From the NCBI RefSeq assembly GCF_011044995.1, contig NZ_JAAKZW010000037.1:1-43781 (forward strand): a DNA stretch of 43,781 bases, written 5' to 3'. Source of the DNA: Streptomyces mesophilus (GTDB lineage Bacteria > Actinomycetota > Actinomycetes > Streptomycetales > Streptomycetaceae). Made by a program: the position numbers and the translations under genes. Position 1 is the stretch's first letter. Each line of letters opens with the position of its first letter. Under the pieces are notes generated by a model. That model was not told the origin of the DNA and made no database searches. It saw only the letters and a list, made by a program, of their open reading frames with translations. Below are positions 31,845 through 39,917 of this stretch, one piece after another.

Positions 31845-32042
31845 TCAGCTACGCAGGAAGCACCACGCACCGAGCGCCAGCGCACCGGCCGCGACGAGGG
31901 TGGTGAGCGTGGCCGACATCACCGGGCGTGCGCCCTCGGCGACGGGCCGGCCATGCGCGACGCGGGCCACGGTCCACGTCAGCAGGCCCGCTCCGAACAG
32001 CGCGAACACCGCGCCCGCGAAGATCGCCGGTCCACTCTCCAT
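31845..32042 (-). CDS. Small two-helix membrane protein
   Basis: 65 residues from ATG at MESGPAIFAG with gggaggag upstream. Two hydrophobic helices (about 5-24 AIFAGAVFALFGAGLLTW, and about 43-61 TTLVAAGALALGAWCF) are joined by a short polar loop (RVAHGRPVAEGARP). I recognise no family. Genes of this kind are often found next to topA in streptomycetes. The frame continues open upstream, but the upstream sequence is unlike a protein. Function unknown. Confidence 0.75.
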   Translation of the reverse strand: MESGPAIFAGAVFALFGAGLLTWTVARVAHGRPVAEGARPVMSATLTTLVAAGALALGAWCFLRS

Positions 32043-32152
32043 GGCTGCGCTCCTCCCCCACCGATTCCCCTTGGTGCGGCAGGCTGGCAGGCGTCGGCCA
32101 CGTACGGGCATCGTCCGCGCGAACCCCGGGTGAACGCCCGGCGCGGCGCGGT

Positions 32153-33604
32153 TCAGGCTCGGGCCGGGGACTTCTCGGCCAGGCCCTGCTCGTCCTGCGC
32201 GCCCTCGCCGGCGGGGCGGATCGCGGGGATCGTGAGTGCCACGAGCGCGGACAGCAGGGCCACGGCGCAGCCGATCAGCAGGCCCACGCGGAAGCCGTCC
32301 TCCGAGGCGAGGGTCCTGCCGCCGACGGTGATGGTCATCTGCGCGAGGACCACGCCGGTCACGGCGGAGCCGATGGTGGTGCCGAGCGAGCGCATCAGCG
32401 CGTTGAACCCGTTGGCGGCCGCGGTCTCGGAGAGCGGTACGGCGCTCATGATCAGGGCGGGCATCGCCCCGTACGCGAGGGCCACTCCGCTGCTGACCAC
32501 GATGCCGACGACCATCAGACCCCAGGCCGAACCCATCAGCGGCAGCGCGAGACCGTACCCCACGAAGATCACCAACGCACCGCAGATCAGCGCGGACTTG
32601 GGCCCGCGGGCATTGATCAGCTTCCCGCCGAGCGGTGAGATCAGCATCATCATCACGCCGCCGGGCGCCAGATACAGACCGGCCGCCAGCATCGACTGAC
32701 CGAGCCCGTAGCCGGTGGCCTCGGGGAACTGCAGCAACTGCGGCGCGATCAGCATGAACGAGTACATGCCGACGCCCACCAGGATCGAGGCCACGTTGGT
32801 GAGCAGGACGCGGGGCCGGGCCGTGGTGCGCAGGTCGATCAGCGGGTCGCGGGTGCGCAGTTCCCACAGGCCCCAGGTGAGCAGCGCCACGACGGCGAGC
32901 GCGAACAGACCGAGCGTGGTGCCCGAACTCCAGCCCCAGTCGGCCCCCTTGGAGACCGCGAGCAGCAGGGAGACGAGGCCGACGGCGAGACCGAACGCCC
33001 CGGGCAGGTCGAAGCGCTGCCCCTGCGCACCGGCCGGCGCGTCCGGCACCACCACGTAGATCAGTACGCCGATGAGCAGGGCGAGCACGGCCGAACCCCA
33101 GAACAGCGCACGCCAGTCGGCGTACTGGGCGACGGCCGCGGCGATCGGCAGACCGATCGCGCCGCCGATCCCCATGGACGCGCTGACCAGGGCGATGGAA
33201 CCGCTGAGCTTCTCCGCCGGTACGACGTCGCGCAGGAGCGCGATCCCGAGCGGCACCATGCCCATTCCCATGCCCTGCAGTCCACGGCCGACGATCATCG
33301 GCAGCACCGAGGACGACAGCGCGCACACCACCGAGCCCGCGATCAGCGGTACGGAGCAGACGAGAAGCATCCGGCGCTTGCCCACGAGGTCGCCGAGCCG
33401 GCCCGAGATCGGTACGCACACGGCGGCCACGAGCAGCGTCACCGTGATCACCCATGCCGCGTTCGACGGGGTCGTGTCCAGGAGCTCGGGCATCTCCGCG
33501 ATCAGCGGCGTGACCAGGGTCTGCATGACCGCCGCCACGGTTCCGGCGAGCGCGAGCGTGGCGACTATGCCGCCCGGCCGTGCGCTGGGCTGGGGGGTGT
33601 CCAT
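32153..33604 (-). CDS. MFS transporter, DHA2 type
   Basis: 483 residues, about 14 helices. Motif A is ISGRLGDLVGKRRMLLVCSVP; the helix-1/2 region MQTLVTPLIAEMPELLDTTPSNAAWVITVTLLVAAVCVP and GRGLQGMGMGMVPLGIALLRD are typical of DHA2 members resembling streptomycete exporters. ATG start with gaggag upstream. It is divergent from a MarR gene; their 153-bp shared region holds three CGATGTGC half-sites. It is therefore probably repressed by that MarR protein, and a drug or metabolite is the likely inducer. Substrate unknown. Confidence 0.92.
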   Translation of the reverse strand: MDTPQPSARPGGIVATLALAGTVAAVMQTLVTPLIAEMPELLDTTPSNAAWVITVTLLVAAVCVPISGRLGDLVGKRRMLLVCSVPLIAGSVVCALSSSVLPMIVGRGLQGMGMGMVPLGIALLRDVVPAEKLSGSIALVSASMGIGGAIGLPIAAAVAQYADWRALFWGSAVLALLIGVLIYVVVPDAPAGAQGQRFDLPGAFGLAVGLVSLLLAVSKGADWGWSSGTTLGLFALAVVALLTWGLWELRTRDPLIDLRTTARPRVLLTNVASILVGVGMYSFMLIAPQLLQFPEATGYGLGQSMLAAGLYLAPGGVMMMLISPLGGKLINARGPKSALICGALVIFVGYGLALPLMGSAWGLMVVGIVVSSGVALAYGAMPALIMSAVPLSETAAANGFNALMRSLGTTIGSAVTGVVLAQMTITVGGRTLASEDGFRVGLLIGCAVALLSALVALTIPAIRPAGEGAQDEQGLAEKSPARA

Positions 33605-33674
33605 GGGCGCTCCTCGGTGCGTTCTTCCTGCGGCGCTGCGGCCTCGATGGCCCACGGATGGGTTCCTTGGGCAA

Positions 33675-33713
33675 CGATGTGCATCGTACACACGATGTGC
33701 ATGACGCACATCG
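33675..33713. promoter_or_regulatory. Three CGATGTGC half-sites between the MFS and MarR genes
   Basis: CGATGTGC at 33675-33682 and 33693-33700 on the plus strand, and its complement GCACATCG at 33706-33713. The last two form a 21-bp palindrome with a 5-nt centre. Likely MarR operator controlling both divergent genes. Confidence 0.65.
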
Positions 33714-33757
33714 ACGCCCGGTGTGCGATACGGTCGCCCCCAGGAGGACGTACGTAC

Positions 33758-34207
33758 ATGGACAAGCCGTCGCATCTGGTCGAGTTCGAGCACATGGTGC
33801 TCGGGCGGCACCAGGTGAGCAGCGCCAAGCTGCGCAAGGAGCAGGGCCGCCTCGAGCGCAGTGCGTACGTCATGCTCAGCCGGATCCGGATCCAGGGGCC
33901 GATGTCGATCGGCGAGCTGAGCGAGGCCTTCCAGCTCGACGCCTCCACGGTCAACCGGCAGACCGCGCACGCCGTACGGGCCGGGCTGCTGCGGCGGATC
34001 CCGGACCCCGACGGCGGGATGGCGCGCAAGTTCCGGCTCACCCCCGAGGGCGAGCGCGAGGTGGACGGCGAGCGCGACACCCGTGTGGGGGAGCTCGACC
34101 AGGTCTTCGAGGACTGGTCGGCGAACGACGTGGAGACCTTCGCCCGCTACTTGCAGCGGTTCAACACGAGCGTGGAGCGGCTCAGCGGCCAGCCCTGGCC
34201 GCGCTGA
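33758..34207 (+). CDS. MarR-family transcriptional regulator
   Basis: 149 residues with aggagg about 10 nt upstream of the ATG. Winged helix-turn-helix: LSRIRIQGPMSIGELSEAFQLDASTVNRQTAHAVRAGLLRRIPDPDGGMARKFRLTPEGER, the usual MarR layout including the wing Asp-Pro-Asp-Gly-Gly. The C-terminal helix would form the dimer. It is divergent from the DHA2 exporter and has three half-sites upstream, so it is probably its repressor and autorepresses. No sensor Cys is present, so a ligand rather than oxidation is the more likely signal. Confidence 0.93.
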   Translation: MDKPSHLVEFEHMVLGRHQVSSAKLRKEQGRLERSAYVMLSRIRIQGPMSIGELSEAFQLDASTVNRQTAHAVRAGLLRRIPDPDGGMARKFRLTPEGEREVDGERDTRVGELDQVFEDWSANDVETFARYLQRFNTSVERLSGQPWPR

Positions 34208-34223
34208 ACCGCTCCCCTCCGGG

Positions 34224-34271
34224 TCAGGCCGGCTCCACGAACCCGCGCCCCTACGCCGGCTCCAGGAACCC
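34224..34271. repeat. 27-bp in-frame duplication of the methyltransferase tail
   Basis: On the minus strand gggttcctggagccggcgtag (34271-34251) is followed 27 bp later by gggttcgtggagccggcctga (34244-34224). Both read GF(L/V)EPA-stop in the same frame, so the tail was duplicated and the real stop is the proximal TAG. Confidence 0.88.
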
Positions 34272-35756
34272 CTGCTCCACGAGCATCCGGATCTGCGCCG
34301 GCGTACGGTCCCGCAGCAACACCGGGTCCTCGCCCACCAGTTGGGCGATCGCGTCCAGGATCCGGCCCGCGCTCATCGAGCCGTCACAGACCCCTGCGAA
34401 GCCCGCGCCGATGGTGTCGACCTTCGTGGCCCGGCGCATCCCGCGGTGCTGGCGAAGCACGACATGCTCGGGATCCTCGGCGCCCGGCAGCCCGACCTGC
34501 TCCTGTACGACACCCTCGGCGAGCCGGAAGTGCCCGGCGAGCAGCGCCGCGTCGTCATGCGCGCGCAGATGGTCGAGCCGCGTGAAGTGCGCCTCGACGA
34601 CCTCGCCGAGCGGCTGCTCGACGGGGTGCGGCCACTCCTCGACGGTGACCGACGGCTGCGCGGCCTCCGCGTTCTTGCGCAGCGTGATCCACCCGAAGCC
34701 GACGGCCTTGGTCTTACGGGCCTCGAACTCGTCGAGCCACGCGTCATAGCGCGCCGCGTACGCGGCCGGATCGCTGCGGTGGTCTCCCGCGTCGCGCAGC
34801 CACAACTCCGCGTACTGCGTGATGTCCTGCACCTCGCGCTGCACGATCCACGCATCGCAGCCGCGTGGCACCCAGGAGCGCAGCCGCTCGGTCCAGTCCT
34901 CCCCCTCCACGTGCTGCCAGTTGGCGAGGAACTGTGCGTATCCGCCCTCGTTCAGCCGCTCCCCCGCCTGCTGCACGAGCGTGCGGCACAGATCGTCCCC
35001 GCCCATCCCGCCGTCGCGGTACGTCAGGCGGGCACCGGGCGAGATGACGAACGGCGGGTTGGAGACGATCAGGTCGTACGTCTCGTCCGCGACCGGTTCG
35101 AAGAGCGACCCCTCGCGCAGGTCGGCCTCGGGGGCGTCCGAGAGCGCGAGCGTGAGCGCGGTGATGCGCAGCGCACGGGGGTTGAGGTCGGTGGCGGTGA
35201 CGCGGGTGGCGTGCTGAGCGGCGTGCAGCGCCTGGATGCCGGAGCCGGTGCCGAGGTCGAGCGCGCTGTCCAACGGGCGGCGCACGGTGATGCCGGCGAG
35301 CGTGGTGGAGGCGCCGCCGACGCCGAGCACCACACCCTCGTCCTTGCTGCCGATCCCGCCCGCCCCACCGACCGCGCACCCGAGGTCGGACACGATGAAC
35401 CAGTCCTCGCCGCCGGGTCCGCCGTAGGGCCGTACGTCGACGGTGGCCCGCACCTGCTCGCCGTCGTCGGTCAACCAGCCCTGCGCGACGGCCTGTTCGA
35501 GCGGCAGCGCCTTCGCCACCCGGTCGTGCGGCAGGGCGTCCTGGAGCAGGAAGAGGCGTACGAGCGTCTCCAGGGCGCCGTCGCCGCGCGTCGCGCGTAC
35601 CGCGGGCACGGTCTCGCTGCGGGCCAGCGCGGCGTACGCGGGGGCGCCGAGCAGATCGAGCAGTCCGTCGGCCGTGAAGTCGGCGGCGAGGAGCGCTGCG
35701 CGCAGCCGGGCTGCGCCCGCGCGGTCGGTCGAGGGCAAGGGCTTCGTCGTACTCAC
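34251..35756 (-). CDS. Class I SAM-dependent methyltransferase
   Basis: 501 residues from a GTG (VSTTKPLPSTDRAG). A helical N-terminal domain of about 170 residues precedes a Rossmann methyltransferase with motif I LDLGTGSGIQALHAAQHA, motif II ATDLNPRALRI and motif IV IVSNPPFVISPG. The NPPF motif marks enzymes that methylate the amide or amino nitrogen of Gln, Asn, adenine or guanine, as in HemK/PrmC and RsmC relatives. Motif IV and its position in the middle suggest a RsmC/PrmC-like nucleic-acid or release-factor target. The C-terminal 170 residues are unassigned (MLVEQGFLEPA at the end). The N-terminal extension open upstream to 35837 is not supported. Confidence 0.88.
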   Translation of the reverse strand: MSTTKPLPSTDRAGAARLRAALLAADFTADGLLDLLGAPAYAALARSETVPAVRATRGDGALETLVRLFLLQDALPHDRVAKALPLEQAVAQGWLTDDGEQVRATVDVRPYGGPGGEDWFIVSDLGCAVGGAGGIGSKDEGVVLGVGGASTTLAGITVRRPLDSALDLGTGSGIQALHAAQHATRVTATDLNPRALRITALTLALSDAPEADLREGSLFEPVADETYDLIVSNPPFVISPGARLTYRDGGMGGDDLCRTLVQQAGERLNEGGYAQFLANWQHVEGEDWTERLRSWVPRGCDAWIVQREVQDITQYAELWLRDAGDHRSDPAAYAARYDAWLDEFEARKTKAVGFGWITLRKNAEAAQPSVTVEEWPHPVEQPLGEVVEAHFTRLDHLRAHDDAALLAGHFRLAEGVVQEQVGLPGAEDPEHVVLRQHRGMRRATKVDTIGAGFAGVCDGSMSAGRILDAIAQLVGEDPVLLRDRTPAQIRMLVEQGFLEPA

Positions 35757-35801
35757 CCGTCCATTGTCCCCGCCGCGGCGGTGTGGCGCCGCACAGCGAA
35801 A

Positions 35802-35830
35802 CGGCCCGGCACGCGTCGCGTACCGGGCCG
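35802..35830 (-). terminator. Terminator hairpin of the lipoprotein gene
   Basis: cggcccggcacgcg (35802-35815) pairs with 35817-35830 with one mismatch; because the loop base is single, the innermost pairs must open. It lies about 60 bp beyond the lipoprotein stop. Confidence 0.55.
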
Positions 35831-35848
35831 CTTGCATGCGGCATGCGT

Positions 35849-35908
35849 TCAGCTGGACGGGAGCGCCGGCCAGCTGACGGGGAGCCTTCGCGTCAGCTGG
35901 ACGGGGAG
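35849..35908. repeat. Three repeats at the lipoprotein gene 3' end
   Basis: Units tcagctggacggga (35849), ccagctgacggggag (35870) and tcagctggacggggag (35893) are spaced by about 22 bp. The third contains the stop of the lipoprotein gene, and the first contains a matching, now noncoding, tca. Confidence 0.75.
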
Positions 35909-36468
35909 GCCGACTCCACCTTGCAGTCGGGCTGCTTGGCGATGGCCTCGCCGACCTCGCCCTCCGTCAGGGACTCCAGCGCGTCCGCGCCCTCGTCCTG
36001 GATCTTGCCGAGCTCGTCCGCGATCGTCTTGAGGTCGTCGGAGAACTTCTTCACGCCCTCCGGCGAATCGTCCTTGGCGTCCATCTTGTCGCTCTGCTTC
36101 TTGAGGTCCTCGTACGCCTTCGAGGCCTTCTCGAGCTCCTTGACGGTGTCCGCCTGGATCTTCTTGCCGTCGTCGACCGGCGGCGGGCCCGCCTTCGCGA
36201 GCGCCGCGGCGATCGCGGTGTACGCGTCCGCGCTGGCCTGGAAGGAGGCCGAGTCGACCTTCTTGATCTCTTCCCGGTTGCCGTCCGCGGCCGTGGCGAT
36301 GATGGCCTGCTGGGCCTTCACGCTCTTCTCGAGCTGCGGCTTGATCTGGCCGCACAGCGACTTGGCCCAGTTGTCGAGCTCCTTGTTGCCGTCGTCACTG
36401 CTGCATCCCGACAGCGCCATTACGAGTACCGCACCGCCGGACAGCGCGGCTGCGAGCTTCTTGTTCAC
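35893..36468 (-). CDS. Small secreted lipoprotein
   Basis: 191 residues from a GTG (VNKKLAAALSGG) preceded by gaaggga. An ATG six codons earlier is a possible alternative (end 36486) but would place the ribosome site in the coding region. The lipobox VMALSGC gives Cys22 as the lipidated residue. The mature part is acidic and strongly helical, with two further Cys (SLCGQIKP, QPDCKV) that could form a disulphide and long Ala/Lys/Glu helices (EELKKASKAYEDLKKQ type). No domain is recognised. It precedes hppA in the opposite order on the chromosome and has its own terminator. Function unknown. Confidence 0.85.
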   Translation of the reverse strand: MNKKLAAALSGGAVLVMALSGCSSDDGNKELDNWAKSLCGQIKPQLEKSVKAQQAIIATAADGNREEIKKVDSASFQASADAYTAIAAALAKAGPPPVDDGKKIQADTVKELEKASKAYEDLKKQSDKMDAKDDSPEGVKKFSDDLKTIADELGKIQDEGADALESLTEGEVGEAIAKQPDCKVESASPSS

Positions 36469-36593
36469 CGGATTGGTCCCTTCCATGGCTCTCGGCCCCG
36501 GAACTTACACGCCAACCGGGCGGTATACCCGCGCCATGGGTCCCGTATATCCGCTATTGCAGCCATTTGCACCAAGGGAGATGAGAGTCACGG

Positions 36594-36637
36594 AAACAAA
36601 AAAGGGGCGGACGGCGCATCAAAGTGCGCCGCCCGCC
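36594..36637 (-). terminator. Rho-independent terminator of hppA
   Basis: A 14-bp stem with one mismatch (36604-36617 with 36624-36637, loop tcaaag) is followed on the minus strand by tttttt. It lies about 30 bp beyond the hppA stop. Confidence 0.88.
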
Positions 36638-36665
36638 CACCTGTTGAGCAGGTACGACCCGGCAG

Positions 36666-39068
36666 CTAGGAAACGACCGCCGGGTCGGCCGACTTGGCGA
36701 CCCGGCCGGAGTTGTCTTCGTCACCCACGGCGATACCGCGCCGCTTGGAGATGTAGACCGCCCCGACGATGACCAGGATCGCGGCCACCGCGATGCCCGC
36801 GCGGATGCCCGCGCTGGCGTCGTCCCCGTAGCTGAACTGGACGACCGCGGGCGCGATCAGCAGCGCGACGAGGTTCATCACCTTCAGCAGGGGGTTGATC
36901 GCCGGACCCGCGGTGTCCTTGAACGGGTCGCCCACGGTGTCGCCGATGACGGTCGCGGCATGGGCCTCGGAGCCCTTGCCGCCGTGATGGCCGTCCTCGA
37001 CGAGCTTCTTGGCGTTGTCCCACGCACCACCGGAGTTGGCGAGGAAGACCGCCATCAGGGTGCCGGTGCCGATCGCACCCGCGAGGAACGAGCCGAGCGC
37101 GCCGACCCCGAGCGTGAAGCCGACCGCGATCGGGGTCAGCACGGCGAGCAGACCGGGAGTGGTGAGCTCGCGCAGGGCGTCCTTGGTGCAGATGTCGACG
37201 ACCTTGCCGTACTCGGGCTCCTCCGAGTAGTCCATGATCCCGGGGTGCTCGCGGAACTGCCGCCGCACCTCGTAGACCACCGCGCCGGCCGACCGCGACA
37301 CCGCGTTGATCGCGAGCCCCGAGAAGAGGAACACGACCGCGGCACCGAGGATCAGGCCCACCAGGTTGTTGGGCTGCGAGATGTCCATGACCAGGTTCAT
37401 CGGAGCGCCGTCGCCGAGTTTCTCGCCGACGTCCGCGGCCGCGGTCGCGATGGCGTCGCGATACGAGCCGAAGAGCGCCGCCGCCGCCAGTACGGCGGTG
37501 GCGATGGCGATGCCCTTGGTGATGGCCTTGGTGGTGTTGCCCACCGCGTCCAGGTCGGTGAGGACCTGGGCGCCCGCGCCCTCGACGTCGCCGGACATCT
37601 CGGCGATGCCCTGCGCGTTGTCGGAGACCGGACCGAAGGTGTCCATCGCCACGATCACGCCGACCGTGGTGAGCAGACCGGTACCGGCCAGAGCCACCGC
37701 GAACAGCGCGAGCATGATCGACGCACCGCCGAGCAGGAACGCCCCGTACACACTGAGCCCGATCAACAGCGCGGTGTATACGGCGGATTCGAGCCCGATG
37801 GAGATACCGGCCAGGATGACGGTGGCCGGACCGGTCAGCGAGGTCTTGCCGATGTCCTTGACGGGACGCCGGGTGGTCTCGGTGAAGTACCCGGTGAGCT
37901 GCTGGATGAGTGCGGCCAGCAGGATGCCGATCGCGACCGCGACCACCGCGAGAATCCGCGGATCGCCGCTCTTGGCGCTGATCGCCGCGTCGGTGACACC
38001 CTTCAACTCCGCGTACGTGGCGGGCAGATAGACGTAGACGGCTGCCGCCACCAGAGCGAGGGAGATCACCGCGGAGATGAAGAACCCGCGGTTGATGGCC
38101 GACATCCCGCTGCGGTCGGAGCGCCGGGGCGCCACCGCGAAGATGCCGATCATCGCCGTGACCACACCGATCGCCGGAACGATCAGCGGGAAGGCCAGAC
38201 CCGCGTCACCGAAGGCCGCCTTGCCGAGGATCAGCGCGGCGACCAGCGTCACGGCGTACGACTCGAAGAGGTCGGCCGCCATGCCGGCGCAGTCGCCGAC
38301 GTTGTCGCCCACGTTGTCCGCGATGGTCGCGGCGTTACGGGGGTCGTCCTCGGGGATGCCCTGCTCGACCTTGCCGACCAGGTCGGCACCGACGTCGGCG
38401 GCCTTGGTGAAGATGCCGCCGCCGACACGCATGAACATCGCGATCAGCGCGGCACCCAGGCCGAAGCCTTCGAGCACCTTGGGCGCGTCCGCCGCATAGA
38501 CGAGAACCACACATGCTGCGCCGAGGAGACCGAGCCCCACAGTGAACATGCCGACGACGCCGCCCGTACGGAAAGCGATCTTCATGGCCTTGTGCTTGAC
38601 GGCCGTCAGATCCGCGGCCGGTTCGCCTTCCGCGGGGTCCGCCTCACGGGCTGCCGCGGCCACACGCACATTCGCGCGTACGGCCAGCCACATGCCGATA
38701 TAGCCCGTGGCGGCGGAGAAGAGCGCACCGATCAGGAAGAAGACGGAACGGCCGGCGCGCTGATTCCAGTCGTCCGCGGGCAGCAGCATGAGCAGAAAGA
38801 AAACGATCACGGCGAAAAGGCCGAGCGTCCTCAACTGCCGTGCCAGATACGCGTTCGCACCTTCCTGGATCGCCTTTGCGATCTTCTTCATGCTGTCGGT
38901 GCCCTCGCCGGCGGCGAGGACTTGGCGTACGAGTACGCCGGCTACGACGAGCGCGGCAAGCGCGACGATCCCGATGACCATGACGATCAGTCGGTTGTCG
39001 TCGGTCAGTACTGCGGCTGCGAAGGTTGTGGGGTGATCAAACTGATGAGGGGTAGAAAGCCCCGCCAT
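36666..39068 (-). CDS. hppA: Membrane-bound proton-translocating pyrophosphatase
   Basis: 800 residues with about 16 helices. The pyrophosphate site is clear: GGGIFTKAADVGADLVGKVEQGIPEDDPRNAATIADNVGDNVGDCAGMAADLFESY, with DVGADLVGK and DNVGDNVGDC as hallmarks. A second conserved region near the end has GGAWDNAKKLVED and GDTVGDPFKDTAGPA. In the motif GNTTKAITKG, Lys514 replaces the Ala of K+-dependent enzymes, which marks the K+-independent, H+-pumping subclass. It hydrolyses PPi from biosynthesis and pumps protons out. Strong aaggagg before the ATG. A TACAAT -10 lies on the minus strand at 39116-39111. It is not coupled to the bldG operon, which ends with a terminator. Confidence 0.96.
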   Translation of the reverse strand: MAGLSTPHQFDHPTTFAAAVLTDDNRLIVMVIGIVALAALVVAGVLVRQVLAAGEGTDSMKKIAKAIQEGANAYLARQLRTLGLFAVIVFFLLMLLPADDWNQRAGRSVFFLIGALFSAATGYIGMWLAVRANVRVAAAAREADPAEGEPAADLTAVKHKAMKIAFRTGGVVGMFTVGLGLLGAACVVLVYAADAPKVLEGFGLGAALIAMFMRVGGGIFTKAADVGADLVGKVEQGIPEDDPRNAATIADNVGDNVGDCAGMAADLFESYAVTLVAALILGKAAFGDAGLAFPLIVPAIGVVTAMIGIFAVAPRRSDRSGMSAINRGFFISAVISLALVAAAVYVYLPATYAELKGVTDAAISAKSGDPRILAVVAVAIGILLAALIQQLTGYFTETTRRPVKDIGKTSLTGPATVILAGISIGLESAVYTALLIGLSVYGAFLLGGASIMLALFAVALAGTGLLTTVGVIVAMDTFGPVSDNAQGIAEMSGDVEGAGAQVLTDLDAVGNTTKAITKGIAIATAVLAAAALFGSYRDAIATAAADVGEKLGDGAPMNLVMDISQPNNLVGLILGAAVVFLFSGLAINAVSRSAGAVVYEVRRQFREHPGIMDYSEEPEYGKVVDICTKDALRELTTPGLLAVLTPIAVGFTLGVGALGSFLAGAIGTGTLMAVFLANSGGAWDNAKKLVEDGHHGGKGSEAHAATVIGDTVGDPFKDTAGPAINPLLKVMNLVALLIAPAVVQFSYGDDASAGIRAGIAVAAILVIVGAVYISKRRGIAVGDEDNSGRVAKSADPAVVS

Positions 39069-39299
39069 TCGTCCTCCTTGACGCCTGTGCTGAGCTCAAG
39101 ATGTGGACGGATTGTAGGGAGCCGATCCTGATCAAAACAGTGCGCGACAAACGTAATTGGCCTTCACTTGCTCCTCAGCAAATGATCGCGTCACAGGATT
39201 GAGCTCGAAAGAGGTAATGGATCAAAAGCGTTGACTCTTGATCGTCGGGGCGGAAATGCGATCACTGAAGATCAACAGTGCTCGGTAATTCTGGTGCGG
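39069..39299. other. hppA upstream region with GATCAAAA repeats
   Basis: About 230 bp, less G/C-rich than its surroundings, with no gene. It contains the ribosome site of hppA, a -10-like TACAAT (minus strand, 39116-39111), GATCAAAA copies at 39128-39135 and 39220-39227, and a 9-bp inverted repeat at 39220-39243. The two copies of GATCAAAA point in the same direction. No known riboswitch is recognised. Confidence 0.5.
39220..39243. promoter_or_regulatory. Inverted repeat GATCAAAAG-N6-CTCTTGATC
   Basis: Arms at 39220-39228 and 39235-39243 match at 8 of 9 positions around a 6-nt centre. On the plus strand the centre contains TTGACT. It lies 150 bp upstream of hppA and is a candidate operator. 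Confidence 0.45.
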
Positions 39300-39337
39300 A
39301 AAAAAACTGAAGGGCCCTGCTCAGCAGGGCCCTTCAG
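39300..39337 (-). terminator. Strong terminator of the bldG operon
   Basis: CTGAAGGGCCCTGC (39307-39320) and its perfect complement (39324-39337) enclose a 3-nt loop; on the minus strand seven T follow. It lies 36 bp beyond the anti-sigma gene stop. Confidence 0.93.
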
Positions 39338-39372
39338 TAGGTTCTTACGGGTCGGGGCGGGTCGGGTCGGGC

Positions 39373-39810
39373 TCAGCCGAGCACCGGGGCCACGCTCACC
39401 GGCCAGCTCATCCTGATCTGACCGCCGGACGCGCCGGTGGTCACCTCGACGTCGTCGACGAGGCCGCTGATGACCGCGAGACCCATCTCGTCCTCGTCGG
39501 CATCGGCGTCCGGATCCGCCGCGACCGCTTCGGGCGAGGAGTCCTCGACCGTCACCGTGTGCGGCGCTTCGTCGCCCACCTCGATGGAGAAACTCTTCTC
39601 CTCCTCGATGAGCACCACCTTCACCGGCGCCGAGACCTCATGACTTTGATGCAGCCCTACGGCACGGGTGCAGGCCTCGCCGACCGCGAGGCGCACCTCG
39701 TCGAGCACGGCCTCGTCCACCCCGGCCCTGCGCGCGACCGCGGCCGCCACCAGACGGGCGGTCCTGACGTGCTCGGGCAGCGCGCTGAAGCGGAGTTCAA
39801 CGGTGGCCAT
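39373..39810 (-). CDS. RsbW-like anti-sigma factor partner of BldG
   Basis: 145 residues from ATG with ggagg 7 nt upstream (the TTG directly before is ignored). GHKL fold: N-box VRLAVGEACTRAVGLHQ, with an atypical EACTRA in place of ELVxNA; the G2 region EDEMGLAVISGLVDDVE is recognisable. The internal acidic insertion (AADPDADADEDE) is distinctive. In S. coelicolor the gene downstream of bldG encodes an anti-sigma factor, and the order and neighbours match here. It should bind a sigma factor and be held off by unphosphorylated BldG. ATP binding and kinase activity may be weak given the altered N-box. Confidence 0.9.
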   Translation of the reverse strand: MATVELRFSALPEHVRTARLVAAAVARRAGVDEAVLDEVRLAVGEACTRAVGLHQSHEVSAPVKVVLIEEEKSFSIEVGDEAPHTVTVEDSSPEAVAADPDADADEDEMGLAVISGLVDDVEVTTGASGGQIRMSWPVSVAPVLG

Positions 39811-39844
39811 CAATCCCCCTCCGTTACGTTCCTACGTGCTGTCG

Positions 39845-39907
39845 GGGGGCCGGGCCTGGACGGCCCGGTGCCCCCGGCTCCCTCCGCACCGGGCCTTGGC
39901 GGCCCGG
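39845..39907 (-). promoter_or_regulatory. Twin hairpins between bldG and the anti-sigma gene
   Basis: CCGGGCC-tggac-GGCCCGG (39850-39868, extended by G/C pairs outside) and CCGGGCC-ttggc-GGCCCGG (39889-39907) have identical 7-bp stems and can also pair with each other. They fill most of the 107-bp gap between the two genes and could attenuate read-through from bldG. Confidence 0.6.
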
Positions 39908-39917
39908 GATGCAGCCG

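Noticed and set aside
36960..39131. 723-codon open frame opposite hppA
   Set aside because: Shadow of hppA with His/Arg/Asp-rich noise.
39231..39416. 61-codon plus-strand frame in the hppA leader
   Set aside because: It reads through the bldG operon terminator hairpin and has no ribosome site.
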